Below are positions 12,660 to 23,500 of a DNA stretch of 64,000 bases, piece after piece; the first letter of the stretch is position 1; the number at the start of each line of letters is the position of its first letter. The position numbers and the translations under genes were made by a program. The stretch comes from Cloeon dipterum (taxonomy: Eukaryota; Arthropoda; Insecta; Ephemeroptera; Baetidae): assembly GCF_949628265.1 (NCBI RefSeq), contig NC_088790.1, positions 5,894,545-5,958,544 on the forward strand, written 5' to 3'. The notes under the pieces were generated by a model. The model was not told the origin of the DNA and did no database searches. It saw only the letters and a list, made by a program, of their open reading frames with translations.

Positions 12660-13878
12660 CCTTCCTTCGACTGAATCTTTTGAAATGCGATCAACCTTGC
12701 TCGCTTAATAATTTACTAGGGAATATTTCCACTTTTATTCACATGTCCATAGAGGTCACGCAGTGCTATTTATCTTACAATAATTTTGCTCTGCTTATTT
12801 AACACCACAAATGCATAAAATATGAAAGAAAAAAATATTCCTTTACATTTACTTGGATTTTATGCGTTAAACGTACAAGGGGAGACGATTGCTTTACTGA
12901 AACCAGCTTAACATTGGTTCATCCTCAACCTACTCGTTTGAATTATTTTTGTTTAAATTTTCATCATATAATAGATTTAAGGATTTTTTTATCAAGAGAA
13001 TAATATTATATTAAGAAACCAATTCATAACATATATTCCGAGAGAAAACAACGAAAAATGCATTGCTTTTCGAGTTTCCCAAGAAGTCCCTGCAAATCAA
13101 GCAGTATGCAACTCGCAATATTTCGATGCTGCGCTAGTTGCCTATGTTTACGCTCTTTTATAATGCTCGACAATATTATCCTAATTGAATTTTTGGTTCC
13201 CTGGCGTGACTAAGATTAGAACAATCTCAACTCGCGGTATGTCATGCAGCTATCAATAAGATTAACAAAGACGTAATTCGTTTTTTCTTACGAGAGAGGT
13301 GGTTAGCGCTTGCGCGTTTGAAAACAGGAAAAAGTCTACCTGCAGAAAGCATAGCAGAATATAGCGTGTCTAATTGTAAGTAAACTACGCAAACTCTAAT
13401 ATTTAGGTGTGATTTTTTATCAACTTCTTGATTTACTATCAGTCGAAATTATTTGCACTACGCATTTTTGAAGAATTCGGCTGATAACGTTTTTGGGACT
13501 TAACCAATATGTTATAAAAAGGAGAACAATTCATAATCAATAGACTCTAAACCTCTTGGAATTGGCAATGACGCGCAATAATGTCTTATGAATTTTATTG
13601 CAAAGCTTATCTGTACTTTTGTTTCTTAAATCGCAAAGATTAAAATTCTTGTTTATTAAGCAATGGGTGCCAATAAAATAATTCTCAAGAATTTTTCAAA
13701 AATTATTTCGAAATTAAAACCGAGTAATTTTAAAACAGATATGGGTTTATTCAGCTGGCGTTAACTTGATTGGAAGAACAGTATATAAATTGCCTTGGTT
13801 AATTTACATAAATATTGTAGTTGATTTGTGAACTAAATTGTCCAAGATTATTGTGCTTGGTTAAGAAATTAAAACAAT
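12660..13878. other. Intergenic, no gene seen
   Basis: AT-rich spacer between the odorant receptor start and the 3' end of the first PARP gene. It should hold the receptor promoter and the PARP 3' UTR. I see no further feature beyond the AATAAA at 13746-13751. Confidence 0.5.
13746..13751 (-). terminator. Poly(A) signal of first PARP gene
   Basis: AATAAA on the minus strand, 128 nt downstream of the stop codon at 13879. Confidence 0.4.
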
Positions 13879-14774
13879 TCAGTTCTTCACTTTGTACTTC
13901 ACCAAGTAGCCTGGGTAAGCCTAAAAAGCAAAACTGGATTAGCTATGGTGTGTCTTTAAAACCATATATTTTTACCTGATAATTATTATAAATAGCATAC
14001 TCTCTGTAATTAACCAGTTTGCGCGAGGGATCCGCCAAAATCGAGTGGTACCCTGAGGGAGGGGCAGATATTCCATTCATAGGTGCGTTGGGTTCATATT
14101 CCTTGCCCAGAGCCACTCGGCAGATCAGCATGAACCGTTCACAGTCAGTGCAAAACGTCTTCTTGTGCGGAGCGCATGGCGTATTGCAACCCTCAAATGT
14201 ATACTGATTGCTCTTCGAGGACAAATCAGCAAAATATATACCTGAAATAATTCATCGTCAAATTAAAACTTAGTTTAATCGATGTATAATTCAATTAAGG
14301 TTTCATGTTACTAAAAATAAATTAAATAGATTAAGAAGAAATAAAGAAGTTAAAAAGCTTATAATCCGAACCTTTGCCAAACATTCCTTTATCGTTTGCG
14401 AAATTCAAATTGAAGCCATCTTCCGTAATTTTATATGCATGCTTAGTGCCGTGGAAAAGTCTAGCTTCTTTCACTCGGCCTCCAATTTCTCTCCTAATCT
14501 GGTCTCGTCGATTCCAATACTTCTCCCACAAATCCGAGTTCTTTACTTGGTAAACCTATACATTTTTCTAAGCGTTACATTCAGGAAGAATGAAATTGAC
14601 GAGCATTAAAAGTCTTACCTCGAGTATTTCATAGCCTGCAATCTTTTTACCATTGTGCTCCACAATCGTGTTTTCCATTTTCTGCCGTGCCCATGACGCA
14701 TGCACGTTGCTCTTGTCCAAAAGTGTCAGTTGGTAGCCATTAACCCAATCTTCAGAATAATTGCCGTCGTTCAT
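13879..14774 (-). CDS. Stand-alone tankyrase-type PARP catalytic domain (copy A)
   Basis: An ADP-ribosyltransferase that transfers ADP-ribose from NAD+ to proteins. Four exons (14619-14774, 14372-14555, 13976-14241, 13879-13920) give 215 residues, just the PARP catalytic fold. The H-Y-E triad is present: His in ARLFHGT (about residue 86), Tyr in GIYFADLSSKSNQY (about 115), and Glu in NYREYAIY (about 194) before AYPGYLVKYKV. The zinc motif CAPHKKTFCTDC (CxxHx4CxxC) and the SSKSNQY and PPSGYHS segments are typical of tankyrases. There are no ankyrin repeats and no SAM domain, unlike tankyrase (over 1000 residues), and no intron could hide them upstream because the ATG exon already begins the catalytic domain. 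A TATA box lies about 125 nt upstream. Divergent from copy B. Poly versus mono activity cannot be read from sequence. Confidence 0.88.
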
Positions 14775-14899
14775 GGTGCTGAAACGGTGGTAACTAATAC
14801 TTAATCAGCGACACTAATTGTAAGAGAAGCACACAGCGCTGCACCCGTGAAATAATCCCTCCTCTCTGCGCTCTACGCTGCTCGAATTTAACCGAATCG

Positions 14900-14906
14900 T
14901 TATATA
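14900..14906 (-). promoter_or_regulatory. TATA box of PARP copy A
   Basis: TATATAA on the minus strand, about 126 nt upstream of the start codon. Transcription would begin near 14872. A good match to the consensus, but position alone supports it. Confidence 0.45.
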
Positions 14907-15748
14907 CAGTGCCAAAAGCTAAAAGTCCAACACAGAGATAATAAGTAGGTGGGTAGTATTCTGGGCCCCTTAGACATAGACTTTCTATGCAAATAAGTCT
15001 TATTGATTTTTACAACATTGCGCAATTATTTTTTTATGAAATGTAAAATTTTTAAATGATATTTATTTTGAATTATAAAAAAGTAATAATTTTCTCTTTT
15101 AGAATCCGACATTATTATCAATTTTTACACTCGAGAACAAACATTTTGTATACTCTAAACAAAATTATGACTTTTAAAGTTATAATAATATCTACTTTTT
15201 GATGCATAATAGTGTTATATAATATACTACATATAAAAAAGAACCAATTTCAAAACCATTCATGCTATCAAGTTTTGATAAAGCTTCATATTCCGTTGTC
15301 AGTAACACTCACACATAACTCTTTTGTTTTACAACTTTGTATTTATTAATTTACTTTTGATTTAACATAAACAAATCATCATATTTTATTGTTCGATTTC
15401 TAAATGAAATATTGATTACTTGAAAATATCATATTTTACAGTAAAAAGGTGTTTGTAGTTTCCCTAAAGACAATTTATGAAATTAAATGCTATATAAAGT
15501 TATTTTGTTGAAATATTATGATGAGAACCACCTTTTGATACTGCCATGTAGCAATAATCAAACTTACTTTTTCTATGCACGGAAAACAAAATCAATCCAA
15601 AAGTGTTATTAACGAATTTATTTGGTGAATTTTTGTTGCACGATATTTTGCAATCTAAATATTTGCCTACCATACATATGTCTTCGTGAGGTTCGTCTTA
15701 TTAATACGCATGCTATTAGACTTTTTGAAGATTGAGACTTTTGTCGGT
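14907..15748. other. Divergent intergenic region between the two PARPs
   Basis: Very AT-rich spacer containing no open frame of note. It separates the two TATA boxes and is the natural place for shared regulatory sites. No repeat or transposon boundary was found. Confidence 0.5.
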
Positions 15749-15756
15749 TATATATA
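15749..15756 (+). promoter_or_regulatory. TATA box of PARP copy B
   Basis: TATATATA, followed about 70 nt later by a good donor (CTGAAAG/GTAAGA at 15828). A matching acceptor (AGTTTCAG at 16278) stands 27 nt before the start codon, so a spliced 5' UTR from about 15780 to 15827 is likely. Confidence 0.45.
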
Positions 15757-16305
15757 CGTGCCCCTCTTTGACTTTATCGCAAAAGTGTTTAGCCTGCCAA
15801 ACGAATTCTCGTTAACAAAACTGAAAGGTAAGATAAAGATTATACAGTCAATATAACACCATCTAAAATCAGGCGAGTTTCCTTCTAATTTTTTAGTTGG
15901 TGCGCTTTAATTTGACAATCGTGCTGTTGTATTATTTTTTTCCCTATTTTTATTCGCTGAAAGGAAGGGATAAATGGTCCATTTTAGCTTACCATAATTT
16001 CTCTCAACTATTCCCATACTAAATGAAATTAATGAAAACTAATTTCAGAAAATACTCTTAGATATTATTTTAAACTATCAGGCAACGCAGTGTAGGATAA
16101 CAATATGCGTGTATTTATTTTGCTTTTCTTATCTTTTTGTTAAAAATTCGTGAAAATTGCCTTGATTTTTCAATAACTATAATGACTTAGACCTCACTCT
16201 GATGCTTGAAATAGAATATAGCGAGAGGGCGCTTGCAATGCTTTTATCAGCGGAGTAAGCGTAAGCTGATAGTTTCAGTGGCCTGGTGCTATATTGCGGC
16301 GCAGA

Positions 16306-17106
16306 ATGAGTCGTGAATTCGTGAAAGGCATTCAACTGGAAGAAAAAAAGCCAGGAGAAATTGATTATCGCTGGGTCACAGACAAAATGCACAAAACAAT
16401 TCACCCCCAATCAAACGTGAGCCGCTATGATATTGTCAAAGTAAGTTTCCAATTCAAGAACTATTTTTTTTAAATTATTTAAACATTAATTTTTTATCTT
16501 TGTGCTCACAGGTTTTAAAAATTTTAAACAGCAAAACTTGGCAACCATATAAAGAGAGACGAAGCAAAATGTATTACGAGCTTGGAAACAAGTATACCAT
16601 TGAAAAACGACTTTTCCACTCTTCACCAGAAGCACTGACAATCGGAAATGATGGGTTCAAACTAAAGTTTGCTCGCAGCTCAGGGTTATTCGGAGCAGGT
16701 CGGTCACATACTTTTTGTATAAAATTTGCGAAAATACTTAGAACGCTACTGTACGTTTAGGAATTTATTTTGCCGAGCACTCGTCAAAGAGCAACAATTA
16801 CTCGTTCGGACTGGGTAAAGGCTGCAAAGCACACAACAATTCGAAATGCTCGCAATGTGAGCGAGTCATGTTGGTTTGCAAAATTGCCATGGGGAAAACG
16901 CACGAGACAAATTCCAGCGGCACGAAGCTGCCACAGGGTTGTCATTCATTGCATTTCACGTCACCAAACCGAGAGTCCGAAATAATTATCTACGATGAAT
17001 CTCAGGTTAGAATTATCAGACGCTCCGTAGTTGTAAAATGGTTAATAATATTTTGTTTTAGGTCTACCCCAGCTACATTGTCAAATACAAAGCGCACTTT
17101 AAATAA
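16306..17106 (+). CDS. Stand-alone tankyrase-type PARP catalytic domain (copy B)
   Basis: Paralogue of the divergent copy A. Four exons (16306-16440, 16512-16698, 16761-17005, 17062-17106) with the same last two exon junctions as copy A give 203 residues. The zinc motif CKAHNNSKCSQC (CxxHx4CxxC), GIYFAEHSSKSNNYSF, and the end VYPSYIVKYKA match the tankyrase catalytic domain. The triad residues are His in RLFHSS, Tyr in GIYFA and Glu in ESEIIIYD. The normally invariant Gly after the catalytic His (HG, nicotinamide contact) is Ser here, so activity may be altered or lost. There are no ankyrin repeats or SAM domain. AATAAA lies at 17148-17153, and the PARG start codon follows 111 bp after this stop codon. 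The 5' UTR is probably spliced. Confidence 0.87.
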
Positions 17107-17147
17107 TAAAATTGTTCTCAAGAAAATGACTGTATATTAATATTAGA

Positions 17148-17153
17148 AATAAA
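17148..17153 (+). terminator. Poly(A) signal between PARP copy B and PARG
   Basis: AATAAA 42 nt after the PARP stop and 65 nt before the PARG ATG. Cleavage here would leave almost no room for a separate PARG promoter. Confidence 0.5.
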
Positions 17154-17217
17154 ATTTTGGATTAATTCGAACTTTTAATTTATGATTTTAATACAAATTG
17201 CAGAACCCCAAGACAAA

Positions 17218-18917
17218 ATGAGTTCCCAACTATATGGCAGCCCAAGGGTAACTATTTATTTTTTGTTCCAGAGACAGATATTAAATAAATAAAAATGAAC
17301 AAAAATAATATTTTTTCCTTGTAGATGAATTCTGGGCCGGGGTCTGTTCAAGAAGTAAGGATATTTATTAGAATTTGTTTCAAAGTGTTTATTCATTTAA
17401 GAATAATTTAGCAAATTCGGAGTGCAGGAAAACGCATCACCAGCAGTCACAAAGAATTTCTCGGGTCGGATGCCAAATTTCCCATGAATAGCCTCCGTAG
17501 AGTGATTGATACTAAGGTATTTAACGAAAATTTGCATCTATTTTAAATGCATAAGTTATTCATGATTTATCTATTAGTCCTCCACAGAAAGGGAACGATT
17601 TATACACAGTACGTTTCCCAAAATCTGCAATCTGGCCCAAGACATTGGCAGCGTTAATCAGCTCATCAGTGAACTGGTGGTTGGAAGTAGTGTGGCGATC
17701 AGACGAATCGATATTGCTCGAATTTTGGCCAATGCTTTTTTATGCACTTTTGAAGACGGGTCGAACATCAACTTTTCCTAGTAATTAATTAAAAAGTTTC
17801 AAGTTGTGATATTTCGTAACATTGCTATTTCAGCCTCTACAACTCTGCTACAGCTCGCAATCCGGGAGTCCAGAAGGAAAAACTTCTGTGTTTGATTCAC
17901 TACTTTGAATCTGTCCTCGATGAAAAGTTTGTTCAAGACAATGAAAGAGTTTTTTTCAAAAAAGAGAGCATCGAGAACTTCAACATTGATGGATTTTATA
18001 ACAAAAAACTCCGCTCCTTGCAGTTAGAAAGAGGGAGCATTTTCGACGCTCACAATACGTTTGCACAAGTCATATTTTCTAACAAGTATTTTAGTTTTTT
18101 TTAAAAAATCGAAAACAAAATGTTAATAATAATTAAAATACAGGTATTTGGGCGGAGGAGTTCTTGGCAATGGCTGTTTGCAAGAGGAAATCTGCTTTTT
18201 GACGTGCCCTGAGCTGCTGGTGCTCAAACTCTTGTGCCCCAACCCGCTGAAAGAAAATGAAGTCGTTATTGTGAAAGATGCACTTCAGTTCGTTAAAACC
18301 TCAGGATACGCAGAGAATATGAAATTTGAAAAAGCCGTGAAGAATGCAATTGGACCAATCATACTGATGGACGCAATCGACTTTTCAAAAGATCCAATTG
18401 CTCAGTGGGAGGAGAGATACGTTTCGAGGGAATTGAAAAAGGCATTCCTCGGCTTCAGTAGAGCTGGCTCAGAGAAGCTAGCGTCTGGATTTTGGGGCTG
18501 CGGAGCGTTTAAGGTATTTATTTAACTTTTAATTCATACAAAATATTATGAAATAGAAGGACTTAAAAGTAATTTTCACTTTTTATTATCAGGGTGATCC
18601 TTGGTTAAAACTCGCAATTCAATGGATCGCCGCGTCTGCGGCTAGCAAGGACTTGGTCATTCATCATATTGGGGATAGAGTTGACGCCCAGCGAATTATC
18701 AGCGACCTGGAAAAATTGAAGGGGAAAGAAATAAGTAAATTCTACTAGATATTATGTTATATGTAGTCATTTTGATTAATTTTTCTTACCAGAACAATTG
18801 ATCGACCTTATTCGAGGTGGGCGCTATTCAACGCAGACTCGAAGTCTGGCAACACCAATTGCTACGCAATCAAAAATTCACCAGTCAAATCGCGCTCAAT
18901 ATAGTAACTATTACTGA
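17218..18917 (+). CDS. PARG: Poly(ADP-ribose) glycohydrolase, catalytic domain only
   Basis: Removes poly(ADP-ribose) by cutting the ribose-ribose bonds. Eight exons (17218-17247, 17325-17354, 17412-17516, 17578-17780, 17834-18085, 18144-18513, 18593-18734, 18793-18917) give 418 residues. The signature GGGVLGNGCLQEE (about residues 210-222) holds the paired catalytic glutamates. Upstream are ILANAFLCTF and a HYFESVLDEK block; downstream are PIILMDAIDF, RELKKAFLGFSRAG and WGCGAFKGDPWLK, all in PARG order. The N-terminal regulatory region of animal PARGs is nearly absent. The first two exons are micro-exons of exactly 10 codons, each beginning with an in-frame ATG, so either could initiate. Directly follows PARP copy B, so shared transcription is plausible but unproven. 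Confidence 0.93.
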
Positions 18918-19293
18918 AACGTTACTGCGGTACATTGTTTTTATTTATAATATGTCAACTAAAACAAAATATATGTTTAAAGGATCACGATTGAGCCATA
19001 ATGCTGGTATCACATTAATAGAGACTTTTTGTTCTAAAATTTTTAAGTTCAATAAAAATACTTTAATCCTTGTATGCATTGAATTTAATTTCTCATCCGC
19101 CTGGATAATTAATTTAATATGTAGATTAAAAAGCCCAACAATGGTGGATTATAAAAAAAGATTAAATTTTTTTAGATTGTTGCAAAGGAATGCTCTTTCT
19201 TGAAAATTTAATTCTTATTAGGTTGTTACAAATTTATCTCCAAGTTAATAGTGTTTTATTTCTTGTGGTCATCTCTTTCTGGTGCAAACAGAA

Positions 19294-20309
19294 ATGTCGA
19301 TCACCAACATAAACGATAATGTCGCAGCACCTATCGTGGTAAATCCCCTACAACCTCCACCAGCGTACTTTACTCTCTCCCATCAGCAACTTTCGACTGC
19401 AAATTCGCCCCGACCTTCCGCACCATTGGCAGACCCACCCCCATGTTACAGTGTGTACAGTTTTGACCAGGACAGAGCCCACAATCAATTCATGAGAGGT
19501 GAAAACTTTTCGTGTGATAAAAAATCCAATTATAAATATTTGCAGCCTTTGGTGATATGTGTAACATACATTAAATTTAACTATATATTTCCTGTTGATA
19601 GGCCAGGATGAGAGACGGGTGCAAGTCTTGCGTGCGTACACGTTGATCATGGTTTTGATTCTGACCACTATGTCCCTGGTTGCGCTGTCCAAACTACTAC
19701 CAGCCTCGCTGTCCACCCGCCTGTACACCCATCACTGGATCTACTACGTGTCTGGCATACTGATGGCCGCGTCTCTCATCGTGTTGGCTCTTTGGCAAAC
19801 CTCTGGCTTTTCTAAAATTCTCAACGACTGCTGGCTACTCTTGCTCTGGGGCAGTTCCACTATCAACCTAATTCTGATTGGAAAGCACTACACACTGAAT
19901 GCAGTTTACTTGGCTGGCTGTCTCACGATTGTGTCTGCTGTTTGCCTAACCCTATTTGCTCTTCAGGTGCGGTGTATTTTTTATTCCATCTTAAAAATCG
20001 TTAATTTTGAAATATGAATAGTTGAGGACAGATTTGACAAAGAAGAGTTGCGAGTTGCTGGTTCTGCTTTGCGGCTTGGCTGCCTTTGTCGTGACCATGA
20101 CCGTGCTACGTGGCGGAGAGGATGCCAAGATTACCGCCTCGGCCGCGTGGATTACCACCTCTGTCATTCTGCTGCCCTTTGTAACACAAGTCTTTGTTGG
20201 TGGACGCAAACTGGAGCTGGACAGGGAAGATTTCATCCTAGCAGTTGCTATACTGTTCACTCTGATTGCCAGCTCCTTCCAGCACATTTTGATTTATTTC
20301 TCAATCTAG
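19294..20309 (+). CDS. Seven-helix TMBIM/Lifeguard-like membrane protein
   Basis: Three exons (19294-19498, 19602-19966, 20022-20309) give 285 residues. The first 65 residues are proline-rich and carry two PPxY motifs (PPPAY and PPPCY), potential WW-domain (NEDD4-type ligase) binding sites. Seven hydrophobic helices follow, beginning at VLRAYTLIMVLIL and ending at the short tail ILIYFSI. The last helix, preceded by GGRKLELDREDFILA, resembles the final segment of the BAX-inhibitor-1/Lifeguard family, whose members are ER or Golgi calcium-leak and anti-apoptotic proteins. Overall identity is low, so the family call is tentative. The 19282 upstream in-frame codon is GTG; the ATG at 19294 is preferred. 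AATAAA at 20334-20339. Convergent with IntS2. Confidence 0.55.
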
Positions 20310-20333
20310 CGAAAATACTGGAATTTGGTTCAA

Positions 20334-20339
20334 AATAAA
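20334..20339 (+). terminator. Poly(A) signal of TMBIM-like gene
   Basis: AATAAA, 25 nt after the stop codon. Confidence 0.5.
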
Positions 20340-20490
20340 TGATTTCTCGAGTTACAAGCCGTCAAAAAGGTCGTTCACCTTAATAAAAAATAGACCACCT
20401 GCACGACACAGCAAGTGAGCGGAATGCATAGCTTGGATTTCCAACTTTTCACGGAAAATGTTTTTTGTAAAGAAACTTATACTTTTTCAA

Positions 20491-20496
20491 TTTATT
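20491..20496 (-). terminator. Poly(A) signal of IntS2
   Basis: AATAAA on the minus strand, 51 nt beyond the stop at 20547. The two convergent genes end within about 150 bp of each other. Confidence 0.5.
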
Positions 20497-20546
20497 GGAT
20501 GAACCATCAGATAAATAAACACACTGTATAAAATTAATCCATGATC

Positions 20547-23500
20547 TCAATAGATAGTAGAGCTGAGTACAGCTTTTCCCATTATCTGTTCAAATGTGTC
20601 CTCAATCTCCTGACACAAACAGAAATTGTCTTGCGGCACTACAGCAGATCGGCCAGGTCCTCTCTTGCAAGAATGTCCCGTCAGAGCACCTTGCGAAATT
20701 TCCACTCGCCCCAGTTGCTGCAGGAAATTCATAATTTCTTCCATCAGAGGTGGGAAAGCCTGGCTGAATCTGACCAGGGCGCCTAGCGTCTGTGCATAGA
20801 ATTGCGCCCTGGACGTGCTGGGCAGAATATTCAACAGTGCCGAAAGCACCTGAAGGAAATTATTAGCACGCAGACGTAGGAATATGAAACTATCAATTAC
20901 CGTGATGCAGAGTTTGGCGATAGACAAGGATTTGGGCATCGCGAACTGCAGGCTGAGATGAGACGCCAGGTTGACAGCGAAAATCTGCTTTTCAGTCTCC
21001 GGTTGGCTTAGCATTTCAGGTAGGTAGTCAAGACAAATGTGCATTGAAGGGATTCCTGCCACGGTCACAGGGAGCAATTCCATCGGATAGCCTTGGAAAT
21101 GCACCAGCTTGGCTAGATTTGTGTCGGCTATGAACGCTTGATGCAGGTAGCTGCACACGACACCTCTACACTCCCTGAGTGCCCAGTTCTCGCCTGGTTT
21201 TTCCTGGAAAGCAACAAATTAATTGAAAAATCTCCGCATGAGAATAAGCTCACCTTATCCTGCTTATTCTCCAAGCAGGTTTCCAGCAGGACCTGAATAG
21301 CCGCAGACTCTTGAGAGGCAGTCAAAGCGATCCTCAGATCGTGCCTTTCTTTCATCTCTCTTTCTTCGGCTGTTCCAGCCACCTGCAAGTCCTGCAACTG
21401 CCGCGCCAGGTGCGATCTTGACGCGGCAAGCCCAGCTTGCAAAACTCTCAGCACCACACTCAAAGCAGGTGCGCATCGAAACACTCTTTCGTCGCAACGT
21501 AATACCTGCGAAAAACGTCAGGTTATATTTGAAACCAGAATTTCATAGTACAAAGCATTTATACAAAATGCATAACTTATTTTTCCCGTACAGAAAATTT
21601 ATCCAATGATGGTTAACGATGTTTTGATAGGTTTTTCAGTACATGCTACAACAGCCAAAGGAGAGAGTTTCAAAATAGAAGAACTTCAATGAAGTATATA
21701 TACAGTAAAAATTGCAATTGTTTGATTTACTGTTAATAAGCGGGAAAATCGGTTCCATGTCATATTTGTGAGTGAAATTATTAAGTGGCAAAAATCCAGG
21801 TTAAGGAATGCAGCCCTTCCTGAGACTCTCCCTTTAAATGTTGGCCAGATATGCCACAGCATTGATATGAACCCTTGAAACATGAAAATAAAAAATAAGT
21901 AAATTTAGAGGTCTCAGCCAGCCGCGCTGCGCCGCGCCAATTTTAGATCACATGGGCAGCCGCCGTGAATCTGGCAAAGCTGCGCCAGTCACGCTAGCCG
22001 CCGGTAAAAAAGGATCAAAAATTAAAAGTGCGGAAAAAATGTCGGCCGTTAAGCACTATTAAGCTTCACGTTTGTCAGCCACGCCAGCCACCAATGAAAA
22101 TGGCCAGCAGCCAGGCAAAAAAAAAATGGCTAAGCAGGTGCGCCAGCCGCAGCCTTAAATCTCGCGGCTGAGACCTCTAATTAAATTGGAATATAGGTTT
22201 TATCGCAATTTTAAATTAAACTGCTTTAAGTTTAAACAGCAATTAGAAATGGTCTATTTAAAAATAAGAGGTTTTAATTACCTGCAGAGGATCTAGCACG
22301 ACGTCTTCTTGAGTGAGCGGCACCATGAGAGTGTCATGACCTGGCTCAGGCAGCAGAAGGGCATTAACAGTCATCACCCACAAACTCCTGGGAAGAACCG
22401 TGTTCAGTCGTAGCCAAACCCTTTGATACAGTTCTGGATAGAAGAGATTGATTATTTTAATTTTATGAGGGTTTTGTTGATCAACCTTGAACTTGACGAG
22501 GGACATCATATCCCAAAATCGCCTTGAACTGTGATGTGATCATCTCAGCGTGGCTCCAAGCCTCTGTCGGGGGCATGTCTGCCAACCTCTGAAGAACCTG
22601 GATCGTTCTCAAAGGATGGGCCGACACTTCGACCAAAGCTGAAAGTTTATGATGAAGCAAAGGTGCTGCAATTTAAGCTATAGCCAAACCTTTAAGAATG
22701 TCATCAGAGTTAAGGGGCAGGTTGGAAATGGTTGTGCCAAGCGAGGGTGGCTCAGTCTCAAACCAGTCGTTGACCAAGGAAAGGTGGGGGAAATGCGTGG
22801 CCAGCAGTTTGAGAAGGGGAGCAAACAATCCTCCCAGGTTTTGCTGCTCTCGCTGTGCTTGCTGCAGAAGGTACTTGATGGGCAGTTGCGCTAGGAATTC
22901 CGAGGAGTATGCCTTAGCATTTCTGTGTTGAGAAGAAAGCCTCAGGTCTTCATAGTGAAGGACGTAGTAGAGCAGGAGCAACTGCGATGTTAGCGAGGGT
23001 TGTGATTCCTTTGAGCCAGACCTAGATAGACACAAATTTTCAAGTTAAACCATTGCATTCAAATAAATATTTCAAACTAACTGGAATGTTGACGCGTTGA
23101 AAACTCTTTTAATTTCAGCCTCTGAGATGGGTTCGTTTGTGGTGTGGGTTTGTTGGTCCAGAGCCTTGTTAGCTGGCACCAAAATCGAACCGACATACAC
23201 CTCCACGAGGGATGGGAGGACAGGATGCAGGGGAGAATCGCTGAAGCAAATTTGCCTGTAGATCCAGTCTTTGATTGGAACCCTGTGTTTGGAGAAAGCT
23301 CTGCTTTTCAACAATTGGTAAATGCAGTGCACAGGGAGGAAACCCGACGTTTGTCCAGATAAATTTGCAGTAACTGGTACTTTGACTGCATGAGCGGTGA
23401 CAACCTAGAATAAAATTATTTTTAACTGTAAATATAATTAATTTCTAAATGATCTTTGATTACTTGTTCAGTGAAAATATCATTCACGAAGATTCCCCTA

